Assembly: GCA_032622095.1 (NCBI GenBank)
Contig: CP136065.1
Span: forward strand, 117,903,195 to 117,967,194
Origin: Siphonodentalium dalli
Taxonomy: Eukaryota; Mollusca; Scaphopoda; Gadilida; Siphonodentaliidae
DNA: 64,000 nucleotides
Reading direction: 5' to 3'
Of the stretch, positions 22,386-34,400 are shown piece by piece (position 1 is the stretch's first letter; every line of letters begins with the position of its first letter). Both the position numbers and the translations under genes were made by a program. The notes below the pieces were generated by a model. That model ran no database searches, was not told the origin of the DNA, and saw nothing but the letters and a program-made list of their open reading frames with translations.

Positions 22386-24232
22386 CCATTAACAGGAAGT
22401 TGTTCTAGCATTGTTCTGAGTAACCCCATTGAACATAACCAGAGATTTGATCATTGAAAAAAAGATATAGCACTTCAGAGCATAATGCTGATCAAAAGTA
22501 TGTGCTTTTTCGTTATTGTACTGATGGCCATAAAAATGCTGCAGATAGAAACAAGGGCTATAGCAAGGCTATAAACTCGCATACCACAAAATGTCAAAAT
22601 CCATCAATAAATGGCTATTAAAGTTACAGGATTTATAATAGGGCCGCCCGCCAAGACATCTGTCCACCAACTATCACTGATCAAATCAATAAATTTCTCA
22701 AAAACATCTCTTAATGATTTCAACATTGGTGGTTGAAGTTGAAGATGGTTGAATATTCAATTCAAATATAGCTACAGGAAATTTCATGGATATCTCAAGG
22801 CTCATTTATCAGAATTATATTGAATGTTCTTAATCACTCTCATCACTGGTACATCTTAAAAATTTCAATGCTTTTACCTGACTCTAGTTCTTACAAAAGG
22901 TGCCTGAATGATTTCAAACACATATGCAGTTTCTTCTGTTGGTTAATTTCAGTGATTTTTTTTTATATATGGACTATAAAGGAGTACAAGTAGGCAAGAC
23001 ACTATGCAGATTGTAAATTATTCTAAAGGGCAATCACCGAGAATTGAAGATGAAGGAATACAATTTTAACCTGTCCATTACCAACAACAATTACTTACAA
23101 AATTTTAGTCATGACAAAATGCATTAAAAATGCTCAAACCTTTGTTGGTGGCCCTCTGAATCCTCGATGTGCCCTCCAAATCCTCCGATCGATTATACAT
23201 GTGTGAAAAGCACTCACCGTATGTGTCAACTATAGTATGGATATCTATATATAGAATTCTGTTAATCACATATGTCCCATGAACACTGGAGAAATATATT
23301 CAGAGAATCAGATTGAGTGTAACCAAACTCAAACAGGAATAATGTATCCTATTTTCTCTAAATAAATAATGAACATAACAATATTAGTGTTATGTATACA
23401 TAATGTACCAATACAAAACTGACTACCAGGAGCAGATAAATGTTACATTGTAGACTACAGGGTGATATACAAACAGGGATAATCTAAAAATATACTTGAA
23501 CATAATAAATATTTTGCAAATGTCAAAACTTAACAAACTACATAAGATATCACAGATAAAAACCATTCATTGAACAACAATAACCCTTTGTGTTTGACTT
23601 CTGACAAAATCAAACATGCAGATGTTTCCTCCAAATTATTACAGAGCTATTAGAATATAAATATACCAATCGGTGAATCCTTTTTTGGTATATACATGAA
23701 TGTAACCTACTTGTATTTGTTTATAATAAGACTGGTTTTTCTCATGAAAAAACAGCAATTTTTGGTGAAGTTATCCGAATTATCAGAAACCAGTGTGGTT
23801 TTCCGAATCCGTATCATCGACTCTGAAATGATGGAACTATTTACAGCCGCAAATAACACAGAGAATAATTTCTTCTATTCATATTTACTTAACACTACAT
23901 TGTTATACCATTTTGAATCCATTGTGGCATAAGTAATCATAAATTGGAATGTAACAGTCACTTTATCTTTCTTGGATACTCCATCTTCGCCATGAAGTAT
24001 TAATCCGACTCTTGTGATTTTGAGATTATTACACCTTAAACAATGAAATCTCATATGTCGCACAAAATGTCAATTCATCACTGAATACGATGGAAGCATG
24101 GTATTTCTTATTTTTGGCATTTTTAAACAACCGCTGATTTTAAAATTGTGAAATAAAATGCTGTGATTCTCTCACATGTTGGTGCTTTATCCACGACTAT
24201 CAGGGACAAGATGTGAATATAAAGACTTCACT
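22386..24232. other. Intergenic AT-rich DNA
   Basis: No feature that I can support. Several possible short minus-strand exons near 23800 lack corroboration. Confidence 0.5.
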
Positions 24233-24358
24233 TAAGGAATAATATTTATTTCCTCATGTAATTACACTTTATAAATACATTTGAGCCGAATCACAAACAG
24301 CAAAAATGTATTTATACTGTGTAATTATTTCAGGAATGAAGATTTTTCCTTATAATTA
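24233..24358. mobile_element. Hairpin MITE family M2, copy 2
   Basis: AAGGAATAATATTTATTTCC..TAATTACAC.TTATAAATACATTT pairs with its complement on the right. The right flank CCTTATAATTACATATC is shared with the copy at 6848. The ends are approximate. Confidence 0.65.
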
Positions 24359-25309
24359 CATATCAGTATAAAATATTAACATAAAAATGCATTTTTAGTT
24401 GGAAATATCATTATAGAGTGGGAACTTTATACTGACATTGCTATGATGTCACATGTTGCCATGGTAAAATTCCTAGGCTCAATGTTCACTTTTGCCCGAC
24501 TGTATTATCCTATTTAAACACATTAGCTTTTTGGAAAATAATGACCAAATACTATAGACAATTAAATGGGTGTATTAATTATTGTTGAATATCTATTACA
24601 TCTCTCCTAATTTCATTATACAGCGACTTCCAATCGACTGCAATACTCTCACTGTCTTTATTCCCTGTCCCACATGCATCATGGTACATGTATTAAAATA
24701 TTTATTACTATCTGAGATACTGTCTGAGAACTCAAACTTTCATGAATAGGTCAAAAACAACTGTAAACAGAGCACTCAATTCACAAACAGTGTGTGTTCT
24801 TGATCTGTGTATCCATTGGCACATGCATGATTGACCCCCCCCCCCCCCCCCCCCCCCCAATCAGTGACTGCAGTAATCCCTTCGTTGTCTCTATTGTTGC
24901 TACATATTTTACTGTTCATGTGTCTACTACTGGTTACTTTCTACTGGATGACGTCACGTCATATTTATTTAAACCCAGAAAATGAGCGTTTGATTCGTAA
25001 ATGGACAGCATGTACTAGTGTTTTAATAACGTACCTCTCTATATATTACACAAAGATTCTTTTATGTTGTACACTTTTTTAAGGCCTATGTTGAGTTAGT
25101 TTGACACTTAATATTGAACAGTACATCGCTAATAGCCCAAAGCGGTTTCATGCTTCGTGACAATGAGGTGATAACTAAATTAACAATAACATTACATGAA
25201 AACAACAATAACCTGAGTCTCAAAATTTTATTGCTGAAAATGATAGGCTATTTTTACATATCCTCAGACCACAAACATTATTAAACGACAATGTGTTTTC
25301 TAATATCAG
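24359..25309. other. Intergenic with long C-tract
   Basis: An uninterrupted C-run of about 24 bp at 24835-24858; otherwise AT-rich with nothing recognised. Confidence 0.6.
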
Positions 25310-25321
25310 TTTACTTGAAAT

Positions 25322-25503
25322 TCCAAATGGATAAATGTGGCATCAAAAGGGAACATCTATAAGTTCATATAATTTGAAAGTTATTGAATTTGGAATGTTT
25401 GTTCATCTCACATTAGTGATCAAGCAGTAATTTAAAATTAATTCTATTTAAATTGCCTCCCCTACAGATGTTCACTTTTGATGCCACGTTTATCCATTTC
25501 TCG
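25322..25503. mobile_element. Hairpin element, 34-bp arms
   Basis: AAATGGATAAATGTGGCATC AAAAGGGAACATCT at the left pairs with the complement at 25465-25498 with two mismatches, around a ~100-bp AT-rich centre. It is probably a MITE; no TSD was established. Confidence 0.6.
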
Positions 25504-25579
25504 AGGAAAAATGACATTTGAAAGCACAGTGTTGTTTAATCCTTTACCAAATACCTCAGCAGCCATGTTTGCCAACATA

Positions 25580-26057
25580 TCGGGTTTTGTCAGTCATAAA
25601 AAAAATGGTATATTGTTATTCTCTATTTGGCACCACATTGAGAGGTTTTAAAAAATAAACAGTGTTCGTATTTATCGAAAGCTGAGATCATAATATAGCT
25701 ATCTTTCAAATTATTTGGTACTTTTTATTAATCTTAGGAAGATTTTCACTTTCAAGATAGCTTTTATTTCCAACAACAAACAATTGGTGAAGCCACCTTC
25801 ATGCTTTCTTCTTATTGACTGTGTTCTAAAAGGTCGTGATGGTAAATTATATGACATCCAACAACTTGAAATTGGTATTTATATTGGGAATTTATAATAT
25901 TTATTATATTTTGAAACTCCTGAGAAACAGAGTGCTGTAGCAATTTCGAAACACATACATCAGAAGCCAGAGAGGCCATTTTCAATCTTATAATTGTTGC
26001 CATGTTTTCAAGAGATATTTATCATTTTTATTTGCCAAAATTTGCACAATCAAGACT
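25580..26057 (+). repeat. Dispersed repeat family R4, copy 1
   Basis: Block A (about 25590-25770: GCTGAGATCATAATATAG, AATTATTTGGTACTTTT) matches 62170-62370 in the same orientation. Block B (about 25915-26057: CTGAGAAACAG.G, TTTTCAAGAGAT.TTTATC) matches 62925-63075 in the opposite orientation. Confidence 0.65.
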
Positions 26058-26365
26058 GTCCTTAGATAAAGTTATATCTATACAAAACAATATGTCAGCT
26101 GTTTAATTCCTAGGAATTTATTCAACTAACTGAATTTAGCAATTAATGAATTAAAAGAAGGTGAAGGTTCCAGCGAGAATATAAACACACCTGGTATTTT
26201 CGATGATTATAATGTTATCTGTTTGGTTTATAAAGCAAAATTACTTTTGTGCATACACATACCAATATACTAGAAGTAATGGGCCGCACATCTATGTAAA
26301 TCAGTCAAGTAAATTTCACATAAAACAAAGTAAATATTTCATTAGCTCTTTCGTCCCTGAATATA

Positions 26366-27480
26366 CAGATACAGACGTAAACGAAGATACTGTAGATGAC
26401 TGGAGAAAGCGACTGCCCAGCATCACCAGCGGTTATGACACAAAGGACATCTTTAATGCCGATGAGACAGGACTGTTTTATCGTGGTCTTCCCAACCGTT
26501 CATTAGTGCATAAATCCGACAATAGAAAGGGCGTGAAACAGGCCAAGGAACGGATGTCGGTTTTGTTCGGATGCAGTGCTACTGGAGAAAAGTTGCAACC
26601 AGTTGTGATTGGGAAATAAAAAAATCTGCGTTGTTTTAAAGGATTTCGCATGCACACGATCGCGGTCTACTACAGATCAAATAAAAAGGCATGGATGAAT
26701 GGTGACATTTTTTTGAGTGGCTGAATATTGTGAACAATAAAATGCGTTCTCAAAATAGAAAAAATCTTATCTTGTTGGACAATTTCAGCGGTCACCCGGA
26801 TGTCATTCTCAGTAACATCAAGTTATCTTTCTTACCAGCAAACACAACATCTAAACTGCAGTCATTCGATGCAGGCATTATCCAGGCTGTAAAGCTGAAG
26901 TATCGTGAAAATATGTTGACACATCTTATCATGAAAATGGACAGTGTTGATTCAGTAAGTGAGATAGCCAAATCAATCAATGTTCTGACAGCAATTCTTT
27001 GGATAAAAGCATCATGGGACGCCGTCAGACCACTGACAATAACGAAGTGCTTTGCCAAATGTGGGATGATTGGGGAGCGCAATTCAACAGATACATGTAC
27101 TGTCAGTGATATCCCTGTTGATGATCATTCTAACAGGTTCAGTGAAGTTCTCGAAGGAATGACCCTTGAGGAGTACGCAGCCATCGACGACAATATGCCG
27201 ATGTGCGATTCCGTGGACGATCCCGACTGGGAGAGAAATATTCTAAGTGGTCGGTCTGTGTCGGGTGACAAGCCATGTGATAGTGACAGTGAACCTGAAG
27301 ATGTTGACACTGAGCCAGAGACACCACAGGTGCAAACATACACCAAGGCAATTGACTGTTTGCAATACCAAGAGTTCTCCCGAGATGTTGCTGTGTTCTG
27401 AATTTGAGAACAAAATTAAAATGGAGAAACTTGATTCTAGATTCAAACAGCAAAGCACTTTGGACACATTTATCAAGTAA
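26366..27480 (+). pseudogene. Tigger/pogo-type transposase (Tc1/mariner DDE), disrupted
   Basis: The reading follows TIGD/CENP-B-like transposases: TVDDWRKRLPSI; FNADETGLFYRGLP (first Asp); KERMSVLFGCSATGEKLQPV; MNGDIFF; LILLDNFSGHP (second Asp); LPANTTSKLQSFDAGIIQA (third Asp); and a C-terminal tail ending QQSTLDTFIK. Damage visible: TAA at 26617-26619 after VVIGK; a one-base loss in the T-run near 26707-26713; and another frame change near 27380-27400 before the tail. The N-terminal helix-turn-helix DNA-binding region is missing. No terminal inverted repeats were found. This is a dead, 5'-truncated copy. Confidence 0.9.
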
Positions 27481-27958
27481 ACACTCCATGCAACTGTAAA
27501 GATATCTTCAATTTGTGTTATATACCAGTTGGGGGCGTCACATCTAAATGATATATCAGGTGTGTGCAGGTGAGAACCGATAAGGGACATTCATCACATG
27601 TATCTGGGATATCAATTTCGCATATCAATGTTTTTCACAATTATACATGATTGTATGTGTCATTCTTTGCAAGTGTGGTGTACATTGTGTATAAACGTGG
27701 TTGTGATGACACCCTGCATAGTTTCAAATTTTTTACCAATTGGTTCATTGAACATAATTGCTTTATCAAAGGCAAGAGCAGACCAGTATTAACCTAGCCC
27801 TGATTCAAAACACCACACCTGTCGGCAGTACGTATTGCGTCATCGATTTTTAGGAAACCCCAAATTAGTAATCGTGATGTCATACAGGTGCTGTCTATAT
27901 TTAGGCCCTGAAATTATTTTAATGGCGTATATGCTATGTATTCGTGTGCACCAATAAA
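27481..27958. other. Flank between Tigger remnant and palindrome
   Basis: No feature recognised. Confidence 0.5.
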
Positions 27959-27961
27959 TTA

Positions 27962-30190
27962 TAGTCCAGGAGATATTGGTCAACCTCTGCACCCCCCCCC
28001 CCCCCCCCCCCCCAGGACTCAACTTCACCCCGCTAATTTTCTTTCTTACGGTCTCCTATAATTTTTTTCACTTGTTAACAAGAAAAAAAAGTGGCCGCAG
28101 AGACTCCAGACAAGATGGCGTCCATCATGGCGGCCATTTTTTTTAAATGCACCATGTCTCTTTGATCGCCGTTATAGTAAAGATGATGTCACATGCGGTC
28201 TTGTTTTCAGCTCGAATCGTTATGCTAATATACAGCCCTTACAAATTAGCCAAAAATCCGACACCAGAATCCAATATGGCGGCCAAAATGGCCGCCGAAA
28301 TGTGAAAATATGCTATTTTTCTGACATGTTACCACCTTTTGTTTGTCTCTGTGGGAAAATGTTGGCATCATTGCGTCATGTTATACATTTATCATATAGA
28401 GAAGTCATTTTCGACCACATGGGGACCATAATATACATTCATTGCGGGATATTTTTGTCCGATATCACATTTTCCCAAATGCCGGTATAATAGGTCAAAG
28501 CCGAATCTACGTTTATAACGCGATGTAATGTTTCGAATCAATGAATGTTATTGCTATTATAACAACACCCATGCCTATATATGTGCATGAGATACTCGAG
28601 CTATGATTCCTCTTATATCTGAGTTGAGGAATATTTACCCAAATCCAAGATGGCGGCCAAAATGGCCACCAGAAATAAAAAATCGCCGATTTTAACATCA
28701 GTGAGCATTATTGTCATGAAAACTCCACACCTGCTTACTATTGTGAGTTGGAAACACTTAGGCGATGAACTTTCCTTGTACCATATCCAAATAAAAGTAC
28801 CCCAAATCCAAAATGGCGTCCACAATGGCGGACAGATTTTGAAAAATCACCGAAATTCCCTCATATTCACATCATTGGGCATTATTGTCGAGACAACTCC
28901 ACCCATGCTTACAGTTGAGTTGGAAATACTGAGGTGAAGTTATTACCTTACATCTCATGCAAGAAATTGTTTTCCAAATCGTAGATGGCGGCCAAAATGG
29001 CGCCCGAAATTTGAGTCTACAAGTCTACATCCCTTTACTATCTTACGATGGGCGTTATTGTTTCGCGATTTCTATCCACCATTACATGTTGATATGGAAT
29101 AGTGACATGAAGTATTCATTAGGGTTTGGGAATTGATACTCACAGCCAATATCGTTGCTAAATTGGCGGCTACAATTTGAAAAGAAATCGATATTTTCAC
29201 ATCTTAATTTCAACTTTTTGTCATAATATCGGTATGTATGGACGAAACTGTACATACACCATCTACCAGTTCAACTTGAAGGTATCAAAATGCATAACAT
29301 AGCTCGTATCCTTCTGGAAAGATGAAAACCACAATTAATATCGCGATGTGGCATTTCGAAATCCATTCTCCACTTAGCGCCGATAATGGCCGTAAGCGTA
29401 GGTGCGCCGAATAGTTATATCAGAACAATTACCTGATAACAGATTCTGATTTGCCACGTCACGTCCATAGTTATATGGACCAGCTTCCATTTCTTTGTCT
29501 GATAAATCTAGGTAGCTCACACCGACAAAGTATTCACCACTTCCTGGGAGTAGGGTCCCTCTAATCATAACGTTTCAAACAATTCATTTTCCGGTGTCTA
29601 GCTTACGATTTTAAATATTTGCTCAATGTGATATTTGTGCGTCATCTTGAACTATGAAGGCATATGACCGATGAGTATACAAGCTTACAGAAGGTCATCT
29701 CTATGTATGTGTCTCATACCCCATGGGGATAACGACATGTACACCTGCTTCCCAATAGATGGTTCGTCAACTCACAAACTCAGCGAACGTATTGGCATAT
29801 GTGGACAACTTCGACAGTGTTTCGAAGGTTGCTAGCTGTCTCATTCCCTTGGGCAGATGTCTATCTGCTAAGGAGAAGACCATAGTGTACAGACTACCAC
29901 ACTTCTTGACCATGATCCGAAGCAACCTGTGTGACGCCCCGCATTTGTCTCGTCGAATATCTCCCAGCAGAGAGAACCAATGCTCGCGGTGCTAGTTTAT
30001 GGACATAAGCCATGATAGTGGGAATGAAATGGGCCACGGTATACACCACCCCTACACCTGGTGCATGTTTAAGATATAGAATGTCATGCGTGTCGGTTTT
30101 ATTTGGTGTGGTAAGATTGTATTTCCACATCCGTTTCGAAGCCTTTCTGATTCAACTACGTACATTTTTGTCTGGATAATACTATGCTAG
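27962..30190 (+). repeat. Left arm of the palindrome
   Basis: The outer ~1.45 kb is about 90% identical to the right arm. Further inward the similarity drops but is still traceable at landmarks such as CCGGTGTC.AGCT.ACG (29592), CCC.ATGGGGATAAC (29730) and CATGATAGTGG.AATGAAAT (30012). A C-run of about 23 bp at 27991-28013 is shorter in the right arm. Confidence 0.85.
28105..29185 (+). repeat. Array of ATGGCGGCC modules in the left arm
   Basis: CCAAATCCAAGATGGCGGCC or a variant recurs at about 28110, 28265, 28640, 28800, 28975 and 29150. The last four are spaced about 160-175 bp apart. Most copies are followed by AAAATGGC. The mirror array is in the right arm at about 36490-37550. The core AAGATGGCGGC equals the vertebrate YY1 consensus. 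Confidence 0.75.
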
Positions 30191-30649
30191 CCTCCCTCAA
30201 AACAGTCGGATGGACTGAAGGATAATGTCTTTATAGCATGAATGTATGCGTTTTTTGTTATCCTCTCTCAGTGTTAGTGTTATTATGTTGGCGGTATTAT
30301 TCAAGAAAATGTCAGGAACTGTGGTGCATTTATTTCACTATGTATTTAAAGAACAAATTACAGTCTCGATGGCAATGGCTGTGGACGTTGGGAAACGTGA
30401 CCTTTATGGTCATATAGCTTAATATATATAACTTTAGAATATAGCAGTTAATGTCTCATGCAGGAAAATGTTCGCAATGGTGATGTTACCAAGAAATCAC
30501 TTGGTGTACCAACGTTTGTTGAACTGAATGCAAGAGCATTTGTACTTTCTTGAACCATACCACCCAGCGTGAGTATGACATATCAAACTATCAAAGGTAT
30601 CGCCTTTAAGACTATACTCCAGTCTTTGTGGGGCTTATACAGCAGTAGC
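30191..30649. other. Unpaired centre of the palindrome
   Basis: About 460 bp without a matching partner, AT-rich and without a convincing reading frame. No replication, recombination or transposase signature was recognised. Confidence 0.55.
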
Positions 30650-31237
30650 CAATGGCACACGCCTGGTCCAGCTGTTTAAGAACGGCTTCCAAACGGATGG
30701 GAACATACAATCTTAGCATACAAGGAAAGCAAAGCCACACATGAGATCCTGTCTGAATCTAAAACATAACAAAATAAGGGGCGGTGCAGTCATGGTCCAA
30801 TTTCATTTCCACTATCATGACACATACCCACAAACTAGCACTGTGTGTATTGTTATCATCTGCTTGGATCTGTTCGGTGAGACGATTGCTGGACGCCAAC
30901 AAGCTTGTTCTTATGATCATGTTCAAGGAGTTTGGGTATATTATGCATTATGGTCTTCTACGCCTTAGCAGAAATGCATCCGTCAAATGTCGGGCTTTCA
31001 ACACTCGAAGCCATATTCAGAAGTTGTCCGGGTACGTCAGTGCATTAGATGAGTATGCGAATTGATGAACCATATATTGGGAAGTAGCTGTTTGGGAAGA
31101 TCACCAGGTGTACACGTTGTTATCCCCATTGGGCAACCAAAGCTGATAATACGCAGATAGATAGGTCCTTCTGAAAGCTAGTATACGCATCGACCGGATA
31201 CCTTTCTAGTGTATCGCACAAGATGATGCCTATACCC
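30650..31237 (-). repeat. Inner part of the right arm of the palindrome
   Basis: The reverse complement matches 29610-30190. It ends at TACCC (31233-31237), the left target duplication of the gypsy insertion, and the arm resumes at 35994. Confidence 0.8.
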
Positions 31238-31417
31238 TATAAAGATGTGTCATGGTATAAAGATGAGAAGAGTTTGTATCATATAAGTTCGATTATATTG
31301 CGGATCTGTGTACATAGACAAACGTGTGGCGTAGAATACATATCAATCGTAAACTAGTTCAAGGTCCAATATATTAACTACGGTAGTCCAGATTGATCAT
31401 AAGCAGAATATGTTACA
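31238..31417 (-). repeat. 3' LTR of the gypsy element
   Basis: 180 bp, identical by eye to the 5' LTR, immediately outside the purine tract. Confidence 0.95.
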
Positions 31418-31428
31418 TCTCCCTTTTT
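31418..31428 (-). promoter_or_regulatory. Polypurine tract of the gypsy element
   Basis: The minus strand reads AAAAAGGGAGA directly before the 3' LTR, where plus-strand DNA synthesis is primed. Confidence 0.8.
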
Positions 31429-31453
31429 ACAGAATGTATATTTCACTGGGAGT

Positions 31454-34400
31454 TTATTGAGTGTATTTAACTGGTGGTTTACTGAGTCTTCCAGATCGTG
31501 TTCTGTATGTAGGCCCATCAGCGGCGTTGGGAACATGATCATCATGTTCTAGTGTGGTCACCGCCTCTGGTGTATCACCCATTGGCTGTGGTTGATATGG
31601 TTCACATACTGTTTTTGGAATGTCTCTTATCTGGACTCGGTTCCTTCGAAAAACGGATCCGTTGGGTTTGGTTAGGATGTAGGATCGGGGTTCGTCACAC
31701 TGCTCTTGTATCGTAGCTGGATCCCACGCTAGAGTTTCGTGATTTTGAACAGTAACAGTTTGTCCGGGGATCAGTGGTGGTAAATCACGTGCATTCCGAT
31801 CGTGGTACAGTTTCTGTGATGTCTGTCTCTGGATAAGCTGCTCTCGGGTGTCGTCGTTGGTCACATTGTTCATTTTCGATAAGACGTTAGATCGAAATTT
31901 TCGGCCGGATAGAAGTTCTGCTGGACTTGGCAGGTTGTGGTTGATCGGTGTACAGCGAATGCTTAACATCGCCAGATCTGGATCACTTCCCGCGTCCTTC
32001 GACTTCTTCAAACCCGATTTAACTGTTCTGATCTGGCGTTCTATAAACACGTTCGATTTCGGGTATCTCGGCGATGACGTAAAATGATCAAAGCACCATT
32101 CGTTTGCGAATTCGTTGAAACTAGATGCTGAGTACTGCGGCCCGTTGTCGCTGAATACGCGTCGGGGTATCCCTTGCTCACTGAATATCTGTTTCATCGC
32201 TGATATTACTGCGTGGCTGGTGTAATGTAGCGGTAACTTTCGGATCACGAAGAATTTGCTGAAGTAGTCAGCAACGATCAGGTACTCGTTGGTTCCAAAG
32301 TGGAATAGATCAGTCCCCACAACGTCCCATGGTTTCGTTGGTATTTCATGTGGGTGTAACGTTTCATTTTGTTGTGATGGTTGGTGAGTTCGACAAATCG
32401 GACACGACTTGACAGCTTCTTCTATATCTTTGTTGATATTCATCCAATACACGCAGTCACGCGCACGTAATTTGGTTTTCTCGATGCCCATGTGACTGTA
32501 GTGTAGTTGTTCAAGAATGTTTTTCTGAACCTCGCCTGGTATGATTATTCTTGCCCCTTTAAGAATAATGCCATTCTCAACGGAGAGTTCATCGCGAAAG
32601 GCAAAGTATTCGCGTATCTGTTGCGGTACCTCCTTGATCGAATCCGGCCATCCACTCACGATAATCTCTTTGAGTGCAGATAGAGTTATGTCTCTTTGAG
32701 TTGCGTCGCGTATTTTGGTTAGTCTGTCTGTGCTGAACTGTACATGGTCAACACGGATGTCCAGATCGATTGTTTTCCCGTTGTTGGTTGGTAGTCTCGA
32801 TAGTGTATCAGCCACAGTCATGTCACTCCCCTTGATATGATGTAATGCGAAATCGTAGCCCTGTAGTTTCAACAGCATGCGCTGCAGTCGCGGTGGTGCG
32901 CTGGTGAGTGGTTTTTGCATAATCATCACTAGCGGTTTGTGGTCGGTGTAAACGTTGAAGTGACGTCCATAAACATATGTATGGAACCGATGAACCGCGA
33001 AAACAACTGCTAGCAATTCGCGTTCTATACATGCATATCTTCTCTCGGCATCGGATAGCGACTTGGATGCAAATGCGATGGGTTTCTCGTCTTGTAGTAG
33101 AACAGAACCAAGGCCTCTGAGACTAGCGTCGGTCTGGATCGTCGGCGTTAAGCTGGTGTCAAAATATTGCAGCGTTGTTTTGTCAGTTACTGTGTGCTTA
33201 AGTTGATCAAAACACTGCTGGTGATGAGCCTCCCACATGAATGGTACGTCTTTTTTCAGTAGGTCTCTGAGTGGTGCCGATTTCTGAGAGAGATTGCTGA
33301 TAAACGACGAAAGATATGTCACGAATCCGAGGAATTCTTGTAGTTCCTTCTTATTAGTTGGGTGTGGCATCTTCTGTAGGTCATCAACTTTGGCACTGTC
33401 TGGACGGACTCCCTTGTCGGTGTAGGTCATCCCGAAGAACGATATGCTCTTCTGTTTGATTTGACACTTCGATGAGTTGAACACTAGTCCATTTTCGGCA
33501 GCAACTGTCATCAGCGTCCGAAGATTCTTATCATGTTCGGCTTCCGTTCGACCAAAAACGGCTACGTCGTCTGCTATTCCGATTGCTCCGTCAACCCGGT
33601 CCAATATCTGATCCATCTTCAGTTGAAAGATATCCTGTGATACGTTTAGTCCAAACGGAAGTCTCAGGAAACAGTATCTTCCAAAAGGTGATTGAAACGT
33701 AGTCAGCAACTGGCTGCTGGGGTCTAGCTTGACGGACCAGTATCCGGATTTAGCATCGAGTTTTGAAAAAATCGTCGCTCCCGCGAATCGATGTGTCAAT
33801 TCTTCCAAGGTCGGAATCCTGTGATGTGGTCGTTTTAGTGCAGTGTTCAGGTGTCTAGGGTCGAGGCATATGCGGAGAGAGCCGTCACGCTTCGTCGCAT
33901 AGGCTAGGCTTGATACCCAGTCGGTGGGCTCCGTAACTTTTCTGATTATGTTGTCTCTCTCCATCGCATCTATACCGTCCCTGATCTTGTCTTTTAATGC
34001 TATCGGCGTTTTTCGCGGCGCGTCGATATGTGAAGTTACACTATCGTTGACCACAAGCTTGGCCACTCCCGGGAAGCATCCGATGCGATCAAAACGCTCA
34101 GGGTATAGTCGTTTCAAGTCGTCGATGTTTTGGAGTTTCTGCTCTTGTATTGACGTGTTTGTGGTGTACGTGTTATTTTTGAGTTGTTCCTCTTGTTTCG
34201 ATGAGCTGTCGGTGTCTACTGTAGATGATACAGCACAGTGCATAGTAACAAGCTTCAGCTTCTGGCATGACTGTAATCCTACAACAGCCGGGCCTGTTAC
34301 GTCTACAATGTAGAACGATGTTTTATACCATTCTGAGTCATTGTATTTGCACGGAATGTCCACTATGCCACTGCATGGGATTGGAGTTGCATTGTATGCT

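Noticed and set aside
24794-25082. Proline-run open frames
   Set aside because: Due to the C-homopolymer at 24835-24858.
28302-28490. MKICYFSDML.. frame conserved between 28302 and 37179 (minus)
   Set aside because: Conservation is explained by the two palindrome arms. Similarity is equal in non-coding parts, and no domain is seen.
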